From Prevotella sp. (GTDB lineage Bacteria > Bacteroidota > Bacteroidia > Bacteroidales > Bacteroidaceae), in the NCBI GenBank assembly GCA_017617615.1, contig JAFZVV010000003.1:101886-165885 (forward strand): a stretch of DNA of 64,000 nt, in the 5' to 3' direction. The notes under the pieces were generated by a model. It was not told where the DNA came from, did no database searches, and saw only the letters and a program-made list of their open reading frames with translations. The translations under genes were made by a program, and so were the position numbers. Below, in pieces: positions 24,140 to 32,880 of the stretch; positions within the stretch are counted from its first letter, which is position 1; every line of letters begins with the position of its first letter.

Positions 24140-25348
24140 ATGAGAAACAGACTGAATATCCTATTTTTCTGCGCCATGATGATGGTGGGCACCGGGTTCA
24201 TCTCCTGTTCTGAAGACGACCTTGGCCCCAGCATCTTCGACACCAACGACTATCCGCTTGACAGGACAAAATACTCATTTCCCCTCGACACCTTCCTGAA
24301 GGTAAACTTCCTGGAGCCCTACAACGTGAAGTTCATCTACCGCATGGAAGACATCGGCTCCGACATGTCGAAGAACCTTACGCCAGCCGAATATTCGAAG
24401 AGCATCCAGTTGGCCGTGCTGTCGAAATATCTCTGGTACGACGTATATGAGAAATACGGCACCGACCGGTTCCTGAAAGAGAACAGTCCGCGTATCATCC
24501 ATGTCATCGGCTCGAAGAACCTGAACCCCAGCCAAGGCACCGAGATCCTGGGTGTGGCAGAGGGAGGCTTGAAAATCTCGCTCTACAACGTGAACAACCT
24601 CAATCCTGCCGACATCGACATGATGAATGAATATTTCTTCAAGACGATGCACCATGAGTTCGGCCATATCCTCGACCAGACCCACCTGCGCCCATCTGAC
24701 TTCAACATGATTTCGCGCAGTTTCTACGATGCCTCGACGTGGACCAACCTGCCCGACTCCATGGCTGCCGGCCGTGGCTTCGTGTCACCCTACGCCGCCA
24801 GTGCCGCCGGTGAGGACTGGGTAGAGGTGCTCGCCAACTACGTCACCCGCGATTCGCTGAGCTGGGCAGCCATGATGCGTGCCGCTGCTTACGAATGGGA
24901 AGAAGTCGACATGACCCGGGAGGATTACGTGAAGCGTGCCGCCGGTGCCAACCTCGATACCGTGGGCTACTACCGCCAGCACGACAACGGAGAGGAAAAA
25001 GTGTATCGCAAGGTTTGCAAGCGCTACTCCGACGACTATGTGTCACTCGATGAGGACGGCAACGTGCAATGGGAACATCCCGCCGGCGTTTTTGGCGACC
25101 AAGTCATCCTGCAGAAGCTCGAGATGGTAGAGGCCTGGATGAAAGAGCACTGGAACATTGATATCCATGGCCTGCGCTACGAAGTGCAGCACCGCCAGTT
25201 TGCCACCAATCCCGATGGCTCGTTCAAGATTGGCTTCAATGGCCGTCTCGTGAACCGTCTCACCGAGCCTTACGAGGGAGATTCCTCCATCACGCTGATG
25301 GACTACCTGGAGACATGGGTTACGATTTATAAGAGTATACAACAATAA
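24140..25348 (+). CDS. Surface zinc metallopeptidase lipoprotein (Peptidase_Mx1-like)
   Basis: 402 aa. Lipobox GFISC (Cys23). Active site HEFGH in MHHEFGHILDQTHLRP near residue 173, followed by a gluzincin-like downstream region with an acidic pair in AAGEDWVEVLANYV (near 220). Matches the 'putative zinc-binding metallopeptidase' family often encoded with SusC/SusD pairs. Likely displayed on the cell surface where it could trim peptides before RagAB uptake (inference). A good Shine-Dalgarno, AAAGGAGG, lies 8 bases before the ATG. The DUF4302 gene begins 9 bases after it. Confidence 0.88.
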   Translation: MRNRLNILFFCAMMMVGTGFISCSEDDLGPSIFDTNDYPLDRTKYSFPLDTFLKVNFLEPYNVKFIYRMEDIGSDMSKNLTPAEYSKSIQLAVLSKYLWYDVYEKYGTDRFLKENSPRIIHVIGSKNLNPSQGTEILGVAEGGLKISLYNVNNLNPADIDMMNEYFFKTMHHEFGHILDQTHLRPSDFNMISRSFYDASTWTNLPDSMAAGRGFVSPYAASAAGEDWVEVLANYVTRDSLSWAAMMRAAAYEWEEVDMTREDYVKRAAGANLDTVGYYRQHDNGEEKVYRKVCKRYSDDYVSLDEDGNVQWEHPAGVFGDQVILQKLEMVEAWMKEHWNIDIHGLRYEVQHRQFATNPDGSFKIGFNGRLVNRLTEPYEGDSSITLMDYLETWVTIYKSIQQ

Positions 25349-25357
25349 GACACCGAC

Positions 25358-26785
25358 ATGAAAAAGATATTAAGCATTTCATTGATTCTGGCCGCCTGCC
25401 TCGCTTTCAACTCCTGCGTGCAGGAAGAGGACGACATCTTCGACAAATCTGCTGCCGAGCGTCTGAATGAGGCCAGTGACGTGTATTCCAAGCGTCTGAT
25501 GGCATCGCCCAACGGCTGGGCCATGCAGCTGTATCCCACCAACGAAGACGAATGGCCCTACGGCAACGGTTATCTGGTGCTCTGTCGTTTCAACAAGGAC
25601 TACTCCGTTGACGTGTCGATGAACAACATTTTCACCGACGGAACGTATTGGACGGAAACCTCGCTCTGGGAAGTGCTCACCGACAATGGTCCCGTGCTGT
25701 CGTTCAACTCGCACAACAAGTGTATCCATGCTTTCAGCGACCCCTATGACATCTGGTTCACCGGTACCGACGACCATGCCAACAACGAGTCGGGCACGGG
25801 TATCGGCGGCGACTATGAGTTCATCATCGTCGACGCCCCCGAGGATGCCTCGTACATGATGCTCAAGGGCAAGAAGCGCGGCACCTACAACCTGCTCACC
25901 TCCGTGGAGATGGGTGTGGACTTCGAGGACTACCTCACCGATGTGAAGAACTTCCGCAAGACCTACTTCCCGATGAATGCCCCCACGTTCGACGTAGTGC
26001 ATTTCGGCGACAGTCTCTGCAAGATGGAGATGAGCTACCCCAGCGAGATGAACGGTGACGCGACGAAGAACCTCGACTTCGACGGTCTGCCCAACATCTA
26101 TCCTTACGACGGCGACCCCATCATCGACCAGAAGTTCAACACTTTCCTCATCACCAAGCGTGGCAACGAATACTATCTGCGTTTCCGCGACAAGATCAAG
26201 GCTGGCGACGTGGAAGTGCAGGAATTCGTTTATCGCACCGAGAAAGACATCTTCGAGTCGGTAGACAACCCTGCCTATTACATCGAGGGTAACAACCCCT
26301 TCACGTTCTTTTCCTCTACGATGGAGAAGGGAAGCGCCACATGGATTCTCACCGACCAGTCGGAGAAAGGTGCCGCTTTCATCAGCCAGCTCAGCGAGTA
26401 CTTCACCTCGCTCTCCAACTCGTCGAACACGGTATCGTTCGGACAAGTACAGCTGGTTCCCACCGACCAGGGCATTCTCCTTCAGGTGGCCTACAAGAAC
26501 AAGCCCAAGAAAGGCCGTGAGAGCACAGGCTACATGCAATACCTCTACAACATGAACAATTCTGGCGGAAAGTTCAAGCTGACCTACAACAAGCCCTATG
26601 GCACCACCTCACAGGAAGAGAACACGTCGATGATTGGTCTCGACCAACCCTCCGTCAAGGCCGTGGTCGACTTCTTTGCCCAGGAGTTCGAGATTGGTGG
26701 CGGCACGACTGCCTTCAACCTCAATACCGTAAGGCTATCGCCTTCTTCGGCCACCAGCTCATACATCATCATGTCGAAAAAGTAA
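25358..26785 (+). CDS. DUF4302 lipoprotein
   Basis: 475 aa. Lipobox AFNSC (Cys20) followed by VQEEDDIFDKSAAERLNEA, the family opening. N-terminal half matches DUF4302: SPNGWAMQLYPTNEDE, GNGYLVLCRFNKDYSVDVS, and DPYDIWFTGTDDH. The acidic ExDDIF...S/DAxER stretch is the typical Bacteroidota surface-lipoprotein start. Known to accompany SusC/SusD plus the Mx1-like peptidase. Molecular role unknown, perhaps ligand capture on the cell surface. 9 bases after the peptidase gene, 25 before the next. Confidence 0.88.
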   Translation: MKKILSISLILAACLAFNSCVQEEDDIFDKSAAERLNEASDVYSKRLMASPNGWAMQLYPTNEDEWPYGNGYLVLCRFNKDYSVDVSMNNIFTDGTYWTETSLWEVLTDNGPVLSFNSHNKCIHAFSDPYDIWFTGTDDHANNESGTGIGGDYEFIIVDAPEDASYMMLKGKKRGTYNLLTSVEMGVDFEDYLTDVKNFRKTYFPMNAPTFDVVHFGDSLCKMEMSYPSEMNGDATKNLDFDGLPNIYPYDGDPIIDQKFNTFLITKRGNEYYLRFRDKIKAGDVEVQEFVYRTEKDIFESVDNPAYYIEGNNPFTFFSSTMEKGSATWILTDQSEKGAAFISQLSEYFTSLSNSSNTVSFGQVQLVPTDQGILLQVAYKNKPKKGRESTGYMQYLYNMNNSGGKFKLTYNKPYGTTSQEENTSMIGLDQPSVKAVVDFFAQEFEIGGGTTAFNLNTVRLSPSSATSSYIIMSKK

Positions 26786-26810
26786 TTACTCATTTTTAAT
26801 TTTATAGCGT

Positions 26811-28604
26811 ATGAAAAAATCTTTATTCCTAACATTGGCACTCACATGTGCCTTGGCGGGCTTTGCCCAGACGCCAACAGTAAAAGACGGCTACATCACG
26901 AAGAGCCAGATGAAGGACCTGCCCAACCAGAAGATGGAGCGGGCCGACCTCAATGTCTCTTCGCGTCCCCGTCATTCAGTAGACAACAGCGTGTACTACA
27001 CCATCCCCGGAGGCCTCTTTACCGCATGGGGTGTCGATGGTAGCGGCTATATCGTTTCCCAAGTTGTCTTGCCACCGTTTGTGGAGACCACCTTCAAGAA
27101 CATGAAGACCGACAAGTCGAAAGACGTTTGGATGATGAACAGCAGTGACCTCACCTCAATGGAAGACGAGAACGGCGACATCGTTACCACTTGGAACCCC
27201 ATGGGAATGTGGTATACCTTCGTCCTTGGCTCATCCAACAACAACAACACCTACCAGTGGAATGAGGACAACTACTGGGTAAAGTCAGGTTCATACGGAG
27301 CCAACGACCTCTCTGTCATCTCTACCTACAGCATGTATGGCGGCGACGTGCTCATGCTTTCGGCCACCGACATGCACGGCAGCCGTCTGAGTGGCAAGAA
27401 CTATTACCGCAACACCCTGTCGGGCTGGGGATTCCTGAGCACTGACTTCCTGTTCGGTACCGGTAACGCCAATGATGAAAGCGACCCTGACTATGCCTAT
27501 GGCTTCGCACAGGAATACAATGCCCTTCTTGCTCCTCTCTACATCGACGAGCTGCACGTGATGGGTCTTACCTACAACCAGTCTGGTCCTATCCCCGAGG
27601 GCAAGTCACTGAAGGCATACTTGATGCTGGTTGACACCCTGGAGAACACCACAGAGACTCTTGCCACCTTCGAGGCACTCGCAGGCGACACCATCGACTT
27701 TGTGGAGTCTTCACCCAACTGGGGTTCTTCAGATGGCCCCAACGCCAACAAGACCGCCTATTTCGGTACTGTGGTGTTCAGGAACACAGAGAAGGTTGCC
27801 GACATCTTCGGCAACGAGCAGCCCCTTCCTGCTGCCATCCCCGCCGGCAGTGTATGGCGCATTCAGTTTGAGGGTCTGAACGACGAGGGTGTTTGCCTCG
27901 GCGTATATGGTGTCGTCAACAGCGACGTGGAAGCTTCCTATATCCCACAGGGCACCGTGCTCACCGAACAGGGCTATGCCTATTCCTACCGTTCACACAT
28001 TTCTCCCGCCATCGAGATTCTCGGCCAGTTCGAGTCGATTGACGTGGTGGAGAAAGACTTCCTCAACTTCGAGTCTGAGGCCGACTTCCCCGCCGACAAG
28101 TTCAACGGATGGAATGTGCTGCGCGTATCGGCCGACGGCCAGACCGTGAGCACCGATGGTCTTGAGGGCGGTGACTACGACATGGGCTGTGCTTTCGTAG
28201 GCACTACCATCGACTGGTTTGACGAGGGTGGAAGCGCCAACTACGACATCGCCGTAGAGGACGCTCCCGAGTGGCTTACCGGTATCCAGGTTGACACCAC
28301 CTACTACAATGGCAACAACATCCCCGGCTACAACCTGGTTATCCCCGTTTGCGAGCCCCTTCCAGAGGGTGTTACCGGCCGTCAGTGCGCTGTCAACATC
28401 GTTGGCTATGCCGACATCCCCGGCAACCACCAGCTCATCATCCTCCAGGGTGATGCCCAGATCGACCTCGGCATCAAGGATGTTGCCCGTCAGGAAGGCC
28501 GCAAAGGCGACAACAGGACTTACGGCCTTGGTGGCCAGCGCCTGTCGAAGCCCGTTGCAGGTCAGGTATTCATCAAGAACGGTCAGAAATTCATCAAGAA
28601 ATAG
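26811..28604 (+). CDS. Secreted protein of unknown fold with T9SS-like C-terminal tail
   Basis: 597 aa. Signal peptide to GFAQ (about 20). The body is rich in Gly, Asn, Tyr and Asp with no catalytic motif I recognise. It includes YYTIPGGLFTAWGVDGSGY near 60 and two or three beta-sandwich-like stretches toward the C-terminus. The end, TYGLGGQRLSKPVAGQVFIK followed by NGQKFIKK, matches the short C-terminal tail (x-Y-x-L-x-G-x-R ... G-x-Y-I-x-N-G-K-K) found on four other exported proteins in this window and resembles T9SS sorting domains. Last gene of the RagA operon. It may be an adhesin or ligand-binding accessory; function not known. Confidence 0.8.
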   Translation: MKKSLFLTLALTCALAGFAQTPTVKDGYITKSQMKDLPNQKMERADLNVSSRPRHSVDNSVYYTIPGGLFTAWGVDGSGYIVSQVVLPPFVETTFKNMKTDKSKDVWMMNSSDLTSMEDENGDIVTTWNPMGMWYTFVLGSSNNNNTYQWNEDNYWVKSGSYGANDLSVISTYSMYGGDVLMLSATDMHGSRLSGKNYYRNTLSGWGFLSTDFLFGTGNANDESDPDYAYGFAQEYNALLAPLYIDELHVMGLTYNQSGPIPEGKSLKAYLMLVDTLENTTETLATFEALAGDTIDFVESSPNWGSSDGPNANKTAYFGTVVFRNTEKVADIFGNEQPLPAAIPAGSVWRIQFEGLNDEGVCLGVYGVVNSDVEASYIPQGTVLTEQGYAYSYRSHISPAIEILGQFESIDVVEKDFLNFESEADFPADKFNGWNVLRVSADGQTVSTDGLEGGDYDMGCAFVGTTIDWFDEGGSANYDIAVEDAPEWLTGIQVDTTYYNGNNIPGYNLVIPVCEPLPEGVTGRQCAVNIVGYADIPGNHQLIILQGDAQIDLGIKDVARQEGRKGDNRTYGLGGQRLSKPVAGQVFIKNGQKFIKK

Positions 28605-28643
28605 CCGTTTGTAAAGACAAACGACTGTTTCCTTCAACATTAC

Positions 28644-28677
28644 AAAAGCTCCTGTCCGGGTCCGGACAGGAGCTTTT
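28644..28677. terminator. Bidirectional terminator, 16-bp perfect stem
   Basis: Arms 28644-28659 and 28662-28677 are perfectly complementary with GT between. The 5' A-run and 3' T-run let it end the RagA operon (+) and the M6 peptidase gene (-). Confidence 0.85.
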
Positions 28678-28698
28678 TCGTATGCCATGTGGTGAAGG

Positions 28699-30804
28699 TC
28701 ACTTCACCACCACTTTCTTACCATCCATGATATAGATGCCTTTGCCCTGCGGCCTATCGCCCACAAATTGTCCGGTAATGGTATAGATGCCTGTCGAAGC
28801 CGTGTGTTTCTCCGTCAGTGTCGACGCAATACCATTCGTATCCTGTTTCTTGATATAGATACGGATGTTGTCGCCCTGGTTCTGATAGCATGTGAATGAC
28901 GTATTGCCTATATTATAGCGGATGTTCTTATTGGCATTCTTCGTCTGGAAGGTAATGGTGGCATCACCACCCTCGATGCTGATGGTGGCTGCAGCCATGT
29001 TGCTGGGTTTGGCAGTAGAGATGAGTTTCTCGCCCGATGCGGTGGCGGTGAGGTAGGCGTCGCCCACCATCATTGCCCACATGCCGTTGGCCGTTTTCTT
29101 CAACACGACGTCCTGTATGCTCTCCTCAGCGATGATGGTCGTCTCGTCGAGCACATTCACGGAGACTCCTATACGAGCCTCTGAGGTTTGTGTCTTCCCC
29201 ATGGCCACGGCATCAGCCACGTTGACGAACACTATTGTATCGCCTTCCTCGAGCGCACTTGCGTCGCTCACCAGCACATACTCTTGTCCTTCTACGGGCT
29301 TATAGGTATAAGCCGCATCATTTCCCATGATATTGAAGGTGATGGTGCGGTCGGCATGTTTCATCACCTTATAGATAGGCACGTCGTTGCAGTCGGTATT
29401 GTTGTAGTATTGCCATGTTTCCTTGTTCACCACGGCATTTCCATAGAGATTCGACTGTGCTGCCGAGTAATAGAGTTTCGCATTGTCGGCAGGCAACGCA
29501 CATGCCCGTTTCATGCTTTGCGTGTTGTTGAGCGTATTGCTTCCCCATTTGTCCTTGGAATACGCAAACCTTGTGACGAGCAGTCCGCTTCCCATTTCCT
29601 GAGCGAACCAGTCGCCGCGCTGTTTGTTCTCGAAGATGAAGTACTCCTTGTCGTTGTTTGGCTTACGGAAGAGCACTGCCGGCACGCTGCCCTCCACCTC
29701 AGGGTCGCCCAATACGATGCCCTGCGGTGAGTTGACTTCAGGGATAGTGAGCCATCCCAGGTAACTGCGCTCATAGGCCATATAGCCCACAGGGGCCCTG
29801 CCATTGTTGATCATGCATCCCGAGTCCATGATGCTCCAGTTGCCGAAGGGCGACTCATCCTCATAACTGTAGTTCGTGCAATAGAAGTCGGGGAGTCCGA
29901 GTCCGTGTCCGAACTCATGACAGAACGTCCCGATGCCGTCGAGTCCACCATAATAGCTCAGTTCATTGCCCACGAAATAGGATTTGAAACTATAGCCTGA
30001 GATTGAAGAGGTCCACGACGACAGATCGAGCTGATGGGGCCATATGGTGTCTTCGTCGCCACCACCTGCCTCTCCGAGTCCGGCATAGATTACACTTACC
30101 AGAGGCACGCTCTTTCCCACGTAGTATTGTGAGAAGTCCACGCCCTGGTCCACCGCCAGTCCTATGGCTTCCCTCACCATCGCGAGCACCGCCTTGTCAT
30201 TTCCGTCGGAGTCGTTGCCTCCATATTCCGCATATCCCTTCGACAGGGTCACCTTAGCCACCACAGGGAAATGCGGACTGAAGATTCCGAAGCTTTGGTC
30301 GATGAAATAGTCGCGTGCCGACCCCACGCAGTTGGGCTCATCATGATATCCCTCCTCGTTGAAGTACCTATCCATCTTCTCTATGGTGTTCTCCTCCTTG
30401 AAAGCCTTGTCGGCAAAATCGACGAGGATAACAGGGATGGTCACTTCACCGATGCTGTTCACCGACCCCATTCCACTTTTCCCGTACTCTCCCAGTCCGT
30501 CTTCGGTAGATGAATAATGGCTTTTCTGCTGTCCGGCATTCGCCCTGATCCTCGCCTTATTCGTCTCCGCAGTGCTGAGCAAAGCCTCCCTTTGCGTCGG
30601 GATATAGTCTCCGTTCTCATTTTTGATGAAACACCTTCCGTCGCTGGCTTGCCAGAAATGCATGTACTCGTTTCCACGCAACTCGACCTGCAACTGTGTC
30701 CCGTCACTCAACGTGACCGTACGCCATATCCCCCGTCTTGCGGGAATGGCACTCACGGCCACGACACAAGCCGCCATGGCCATGGTTATCAAGAATTTTC
30801 TCAT
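28699..30804 (-). CDS. Secreted M6-type metallopeptidase with T9SS-like tail (minus strand)
   Basis: 701 aa from ATG 30804 (MRKFLITMAMAACVVAVSA signal). An upstream in-frame start at 30825 would only lengthen the n-region. Pro-region typical of the family: WRTVTLSDGTQLQVELRGNE and HFWQASDGRCFIKNENGDY. Catalytic domain: IPVILVDFADKAF, DYFIDQSFGIFSPHFPV, zinc site HEFGHGLGLPD, then NWSIMDSGCM (Met-turn). The C-terminal ~170 residues hold a beta-domain and a tail GIYTITGQFVGDRPQGKGIY plus IMDGKKVVVK. Extracellular zinc endopeptidase of the immune-inhibitor-A-like group. Divergent from a second M6 gene. Confidence 0.93.
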   Translation of the reverse strand: MRKFLITMAMAACVVAVSAIPARRGIWRTVTLSDGTQLQVELRGNEYMHFWQASDGRCFIKNENGDYIPTQREALLSTAETNKARIRANAGQQKSHYSSTEDGLGEYGKSGMGSVNSIGEVTIPVILVDFADKAFKEENTIEKMDRYFNEEGYHDEPNCVGSARDYFIDQSFGIFSPHFPVVAKVTLSKGYAEYGGNDSDGNDKAVLAMVREAIGLAVDQGVDFSQYYVGKSVPLVSVIYAGLGEAGGGDEDTIWPHQLDLSSWTSSISGYSFKSYFVGNELSYYGGLDGIGTFCHEFGHGLGLPDFYCTNYSYEDESPFGNWSIMDSGCMINNGRAPVGYMAYERSYLGWLTIPEVNSPQGIVLGDPEVEGSVPAVLFRKPNNDKEYFIFENKQRGDWFAQEMGSGLLVTRFAYSKDKWGSNTLNNTQSMKRACALPADNAKLYYSAAQSNLYGNAVVNKETWQYYNNTDCNDVPIYKVMKHADRTITFNIMGNDAAYTYKPVEGQEYVLVSDASALEEGDTIVFVNVADAVAMGKTQTSEARIGVSVNVLDETTIIAEESIQDVVLKKTANGMWAMMVGDAYLTATASGEKLISTAKPSNMAAATISIEGGDATITFQTKNANKNIRYNIGNTSFTCYQNQGDNIRIYIKKQDTNGIASTLTEKHTASTGIYTITGQFVGDRPQGKGIYIMDGKKVVVK

Positions 30805-30857
30805 ATGGTTTTTTGTTGATTTCACTGTGGTTTTTCACCTAAAGGTGCATAATGTTG

Positions 30858-30865
30858 CAAAATTA
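30858..30865 (-). promoter_or_regulatory. -7 box of the minus-strand M6 peptidase gene
   Basis: Minus strand TAATTTTG, about 53 bases before ATG 30804; weak -33. Confidence 0.5.
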
Positions 30866-30971
30866 TAACAATCTCCGAAAAATTCCATGTAAAATCTCTA
30901 CTTTTTTGTGGATTCCTCACCATATTTCAAAAAAAGGCAAACAAAAACGACTTTATCCGAAAAAAAAGCAC

Positions 30972-30979
30972 TACCTTTG
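30972..30979 (+). promoter_or_regulatory. -7 box of the plus-strand M6 peptidase gene
   Basis: TACCTTTG; no good TTTG at -33. Gives a leader of about 85 nt to ATG 31069. Confidence 0.5.
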
Positions 30980-31068
30980 CCGTAATGCGATTCCATCTTC
31001 CGGGTGTTGCATTCCCTTTCTATTTCGCCACCTTTTCCCATCCGTCAGCAAAAACAAGAAAGCATACG

Positions 31069-32829
31069 ATGAAAAGAATACTGTTTGTCCTTCTTATGGC
31101 ATCAATGTTCACCATGGCGCATGGCATCCCCGCCTTGAGCGTTTGGCGCACATACCATCAGAGCGACGGCAGCGAGGTGATGCTCATGCTCGTTGGCGAC
31201 GAGAATTTCCATTACTTCATTACCACCGACCATATTGCCGTGATGGAAAGAGGCGGCAGTTATTACTATGCCGATGCCAACGGCGCGATGCTTACCGCCA
31301 CCAACATGCTGGCACACTCACCGGCATCGCGCACCACCGCTGAGACAGCAGCCATCGCACGGTTGGGCTGTACCCAGTCCAACTTACGCCGCATCCGCTC
31401 CAACATGCCGCAAGTGACACAGCCCCGCAGAGTGGGTGACCCCATGACTGGTCTTACGGGCAGCAAACGCGGCTTGGTCATTTTGGTGAGTTTCGATGAC
31501 CTTGACTTCAAGAGCGAAGATGCCAACGCGCTCTTCACCGACATGGTGAATACCGAGGGCTACACCAACACCTATGGTGCCATTGGCAGCGTGCACGACT
31601 ATTTCTCCGCCCAAAGCTACGGCGTGTTCGACCTCACCTTCGACGTTGTCGGTCCATACAAGACTCCGAAGAGCGTGACCTATTACGGCGAGAACGACAA
31701 TGGCGGCGACCAGCGTGGCCGTTTGATAGAATTCGTCAAGTTCGCCTGCGAGTCGGCCGATGCCGATGTCGACTTCAAGGACTACGACTGGGACAACGAC
31801 GGAGAGGTAGAACAAGTATTCATCCTCTTTGCCGGCAAGGGTGAGGCCAACGGCGGCGAGAGCTATACCATCTGGCCCCATGAGTCACATATAGGCAACA
31901 TCCCCACCCCATATATCCTCGACGACGTGATACTTGACACCTATGCGTGCAGCGAGGAACTCAACAGTGCCAATCAGTACTCCGGCATCGGCACGTTCTG
32001 CCATGAGTTCTCACATTGCATGGGTCTGCCCGACCTCTACGACACCGCCGTGAACAATGGCGGTGCATCGGTCAACTACGGCATGGGATCGTGGGACGTG
32101 ATGTGCGTGGGCAGTTACAACAACAACGGCTGGATACCCGCCTCGTATACAGGCTACGAGCGCCATTTCTGCTCTTGGCTCGAATACAAGGAACTTGTAG
32201 ACCCGTGCAAGGTAAAAGACCTCAAACCACTTGCCGACAACGGCGACGTGTTTGTATGCTACAACCCCGCCAACCAAGACGAATACTACCTTTTCGAGCA
32301 CCGCAACAACAGCGTGGGGTGGGACAAAGGCGTCGCGGGGAAAGGACTGCTCATCTATCACGTGAACTATATCGCCGGCAGGTGGCACAACAACACGGTG
32401 AACTCCTCTGCCTACAGCGAGCCCTGCCTGACCATCTCGCCTGCCGACAACGTCTCCTCCGAGTTCACGACAAGCGGCGACCTTTATCCCAATTCTTCGG
32501 GCGGTATTGCCAACAACAGGTTTGCCGACAACACCTCACCTGCCGACATCCTCTACACCCCCAACACCGACGGCACCTACCTGCTGCACATCAAATTGAG
32601 CAAGATTGCCTATACGAACACGTCGAAGACCGTATCGTTCACGTTCAACGACGGCACGGATTTCTATAATGGCATCGATGACCTCGACATCTCGCACGGC
32701 ACTGCCGGCCTCTATACCGTCGACGGCATGCCCCTCGATGTCCCTGCCACAGATACCGGCATTCTCCGCCAGGGCCTCTATATTGTCAGGTCTGCCGATG
32801 GCAGCGTGCGGAAAGTGCTGGTGAAATGA
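31069..32829 (+). CDS. Secreted M6-type metallopeptidase with T9SS-like tail (plus strand)
   Basis: 586 aa from ATG 31069, which begins a clear signal peptide (MKRILFVLLMASMFTMAHG). A frame from 30985 adds 28 residues that do not look like a leader. Same layout as the divergent gene: WRTYHQSDGSEVMLMLVGDE, GLVILVSFDDLDF, DYFSAQSYGVFDLTFDVVGP, zinc site HEFSHCMGLPDLYD, and YGMGSWDVMCVGSY (Met-turn). It is shorter because the C-terminal beta-domain is reduced. The tail is GLYTVDGMPLDVP... GLYIVRSADGSVRKVLVK, closer to a standard T9SS type A sorting signal. Paralogue of its neighbour, well diverged. Confidence 0.93.
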   Translation: MKRILFVLLMASMFTMAHGIPALSVWRTYHQSDGSEVMLMLVGDENFHYFITTDHIAVMERGGSYYYADANGAMLTATNMLAHSPASRTTAETAAIARLGCTQSNLRRIRSNMPQVTQPRRVGDPMTGLTGSKRGLVILVSFDDLDFKSEDANALFTDMVNTEGYTNTYGAIGSVHDYFSAQSYGVFDLTFDVVGPYKTPKSVTYYGENDNGGDQRGRLIEFVKFACESADADVDFKDYDWDNDGEVEQVFILFAGKGEANGGESYTIWPHESHIGNIPTPYILDDVILDTYACSEELNSANQYSGIGTFCHEFSHCMGLPDLYDTAVNNGGASVNYGMGSWDVMCVGSYNNNGWIPASYTGYERHFCSWLEYKELVDPCKVKDLKPLADNGDVFVCYNPANQDEYYLFEHRNNSVGWDKGVAGKGLLIYHVNYIAGRWHNNTVNSSAYSEPCLTISPADNVSSEFTTSGDLYPNSSGGIANNRFADNTSPADILYTPNTDGTYLLHIKLSKIAYTNTSKTVSFTFNDGTDFYNGIDDLDISHGTAGLYTVDGMPLDVPATDTGILRQGLYIVRSADGSVRKVLVK

Positions 32830-32880
32830 CGCCATTCCAACCGAAATTACACGTAATAACAATATCTAAATCTTAACAAC

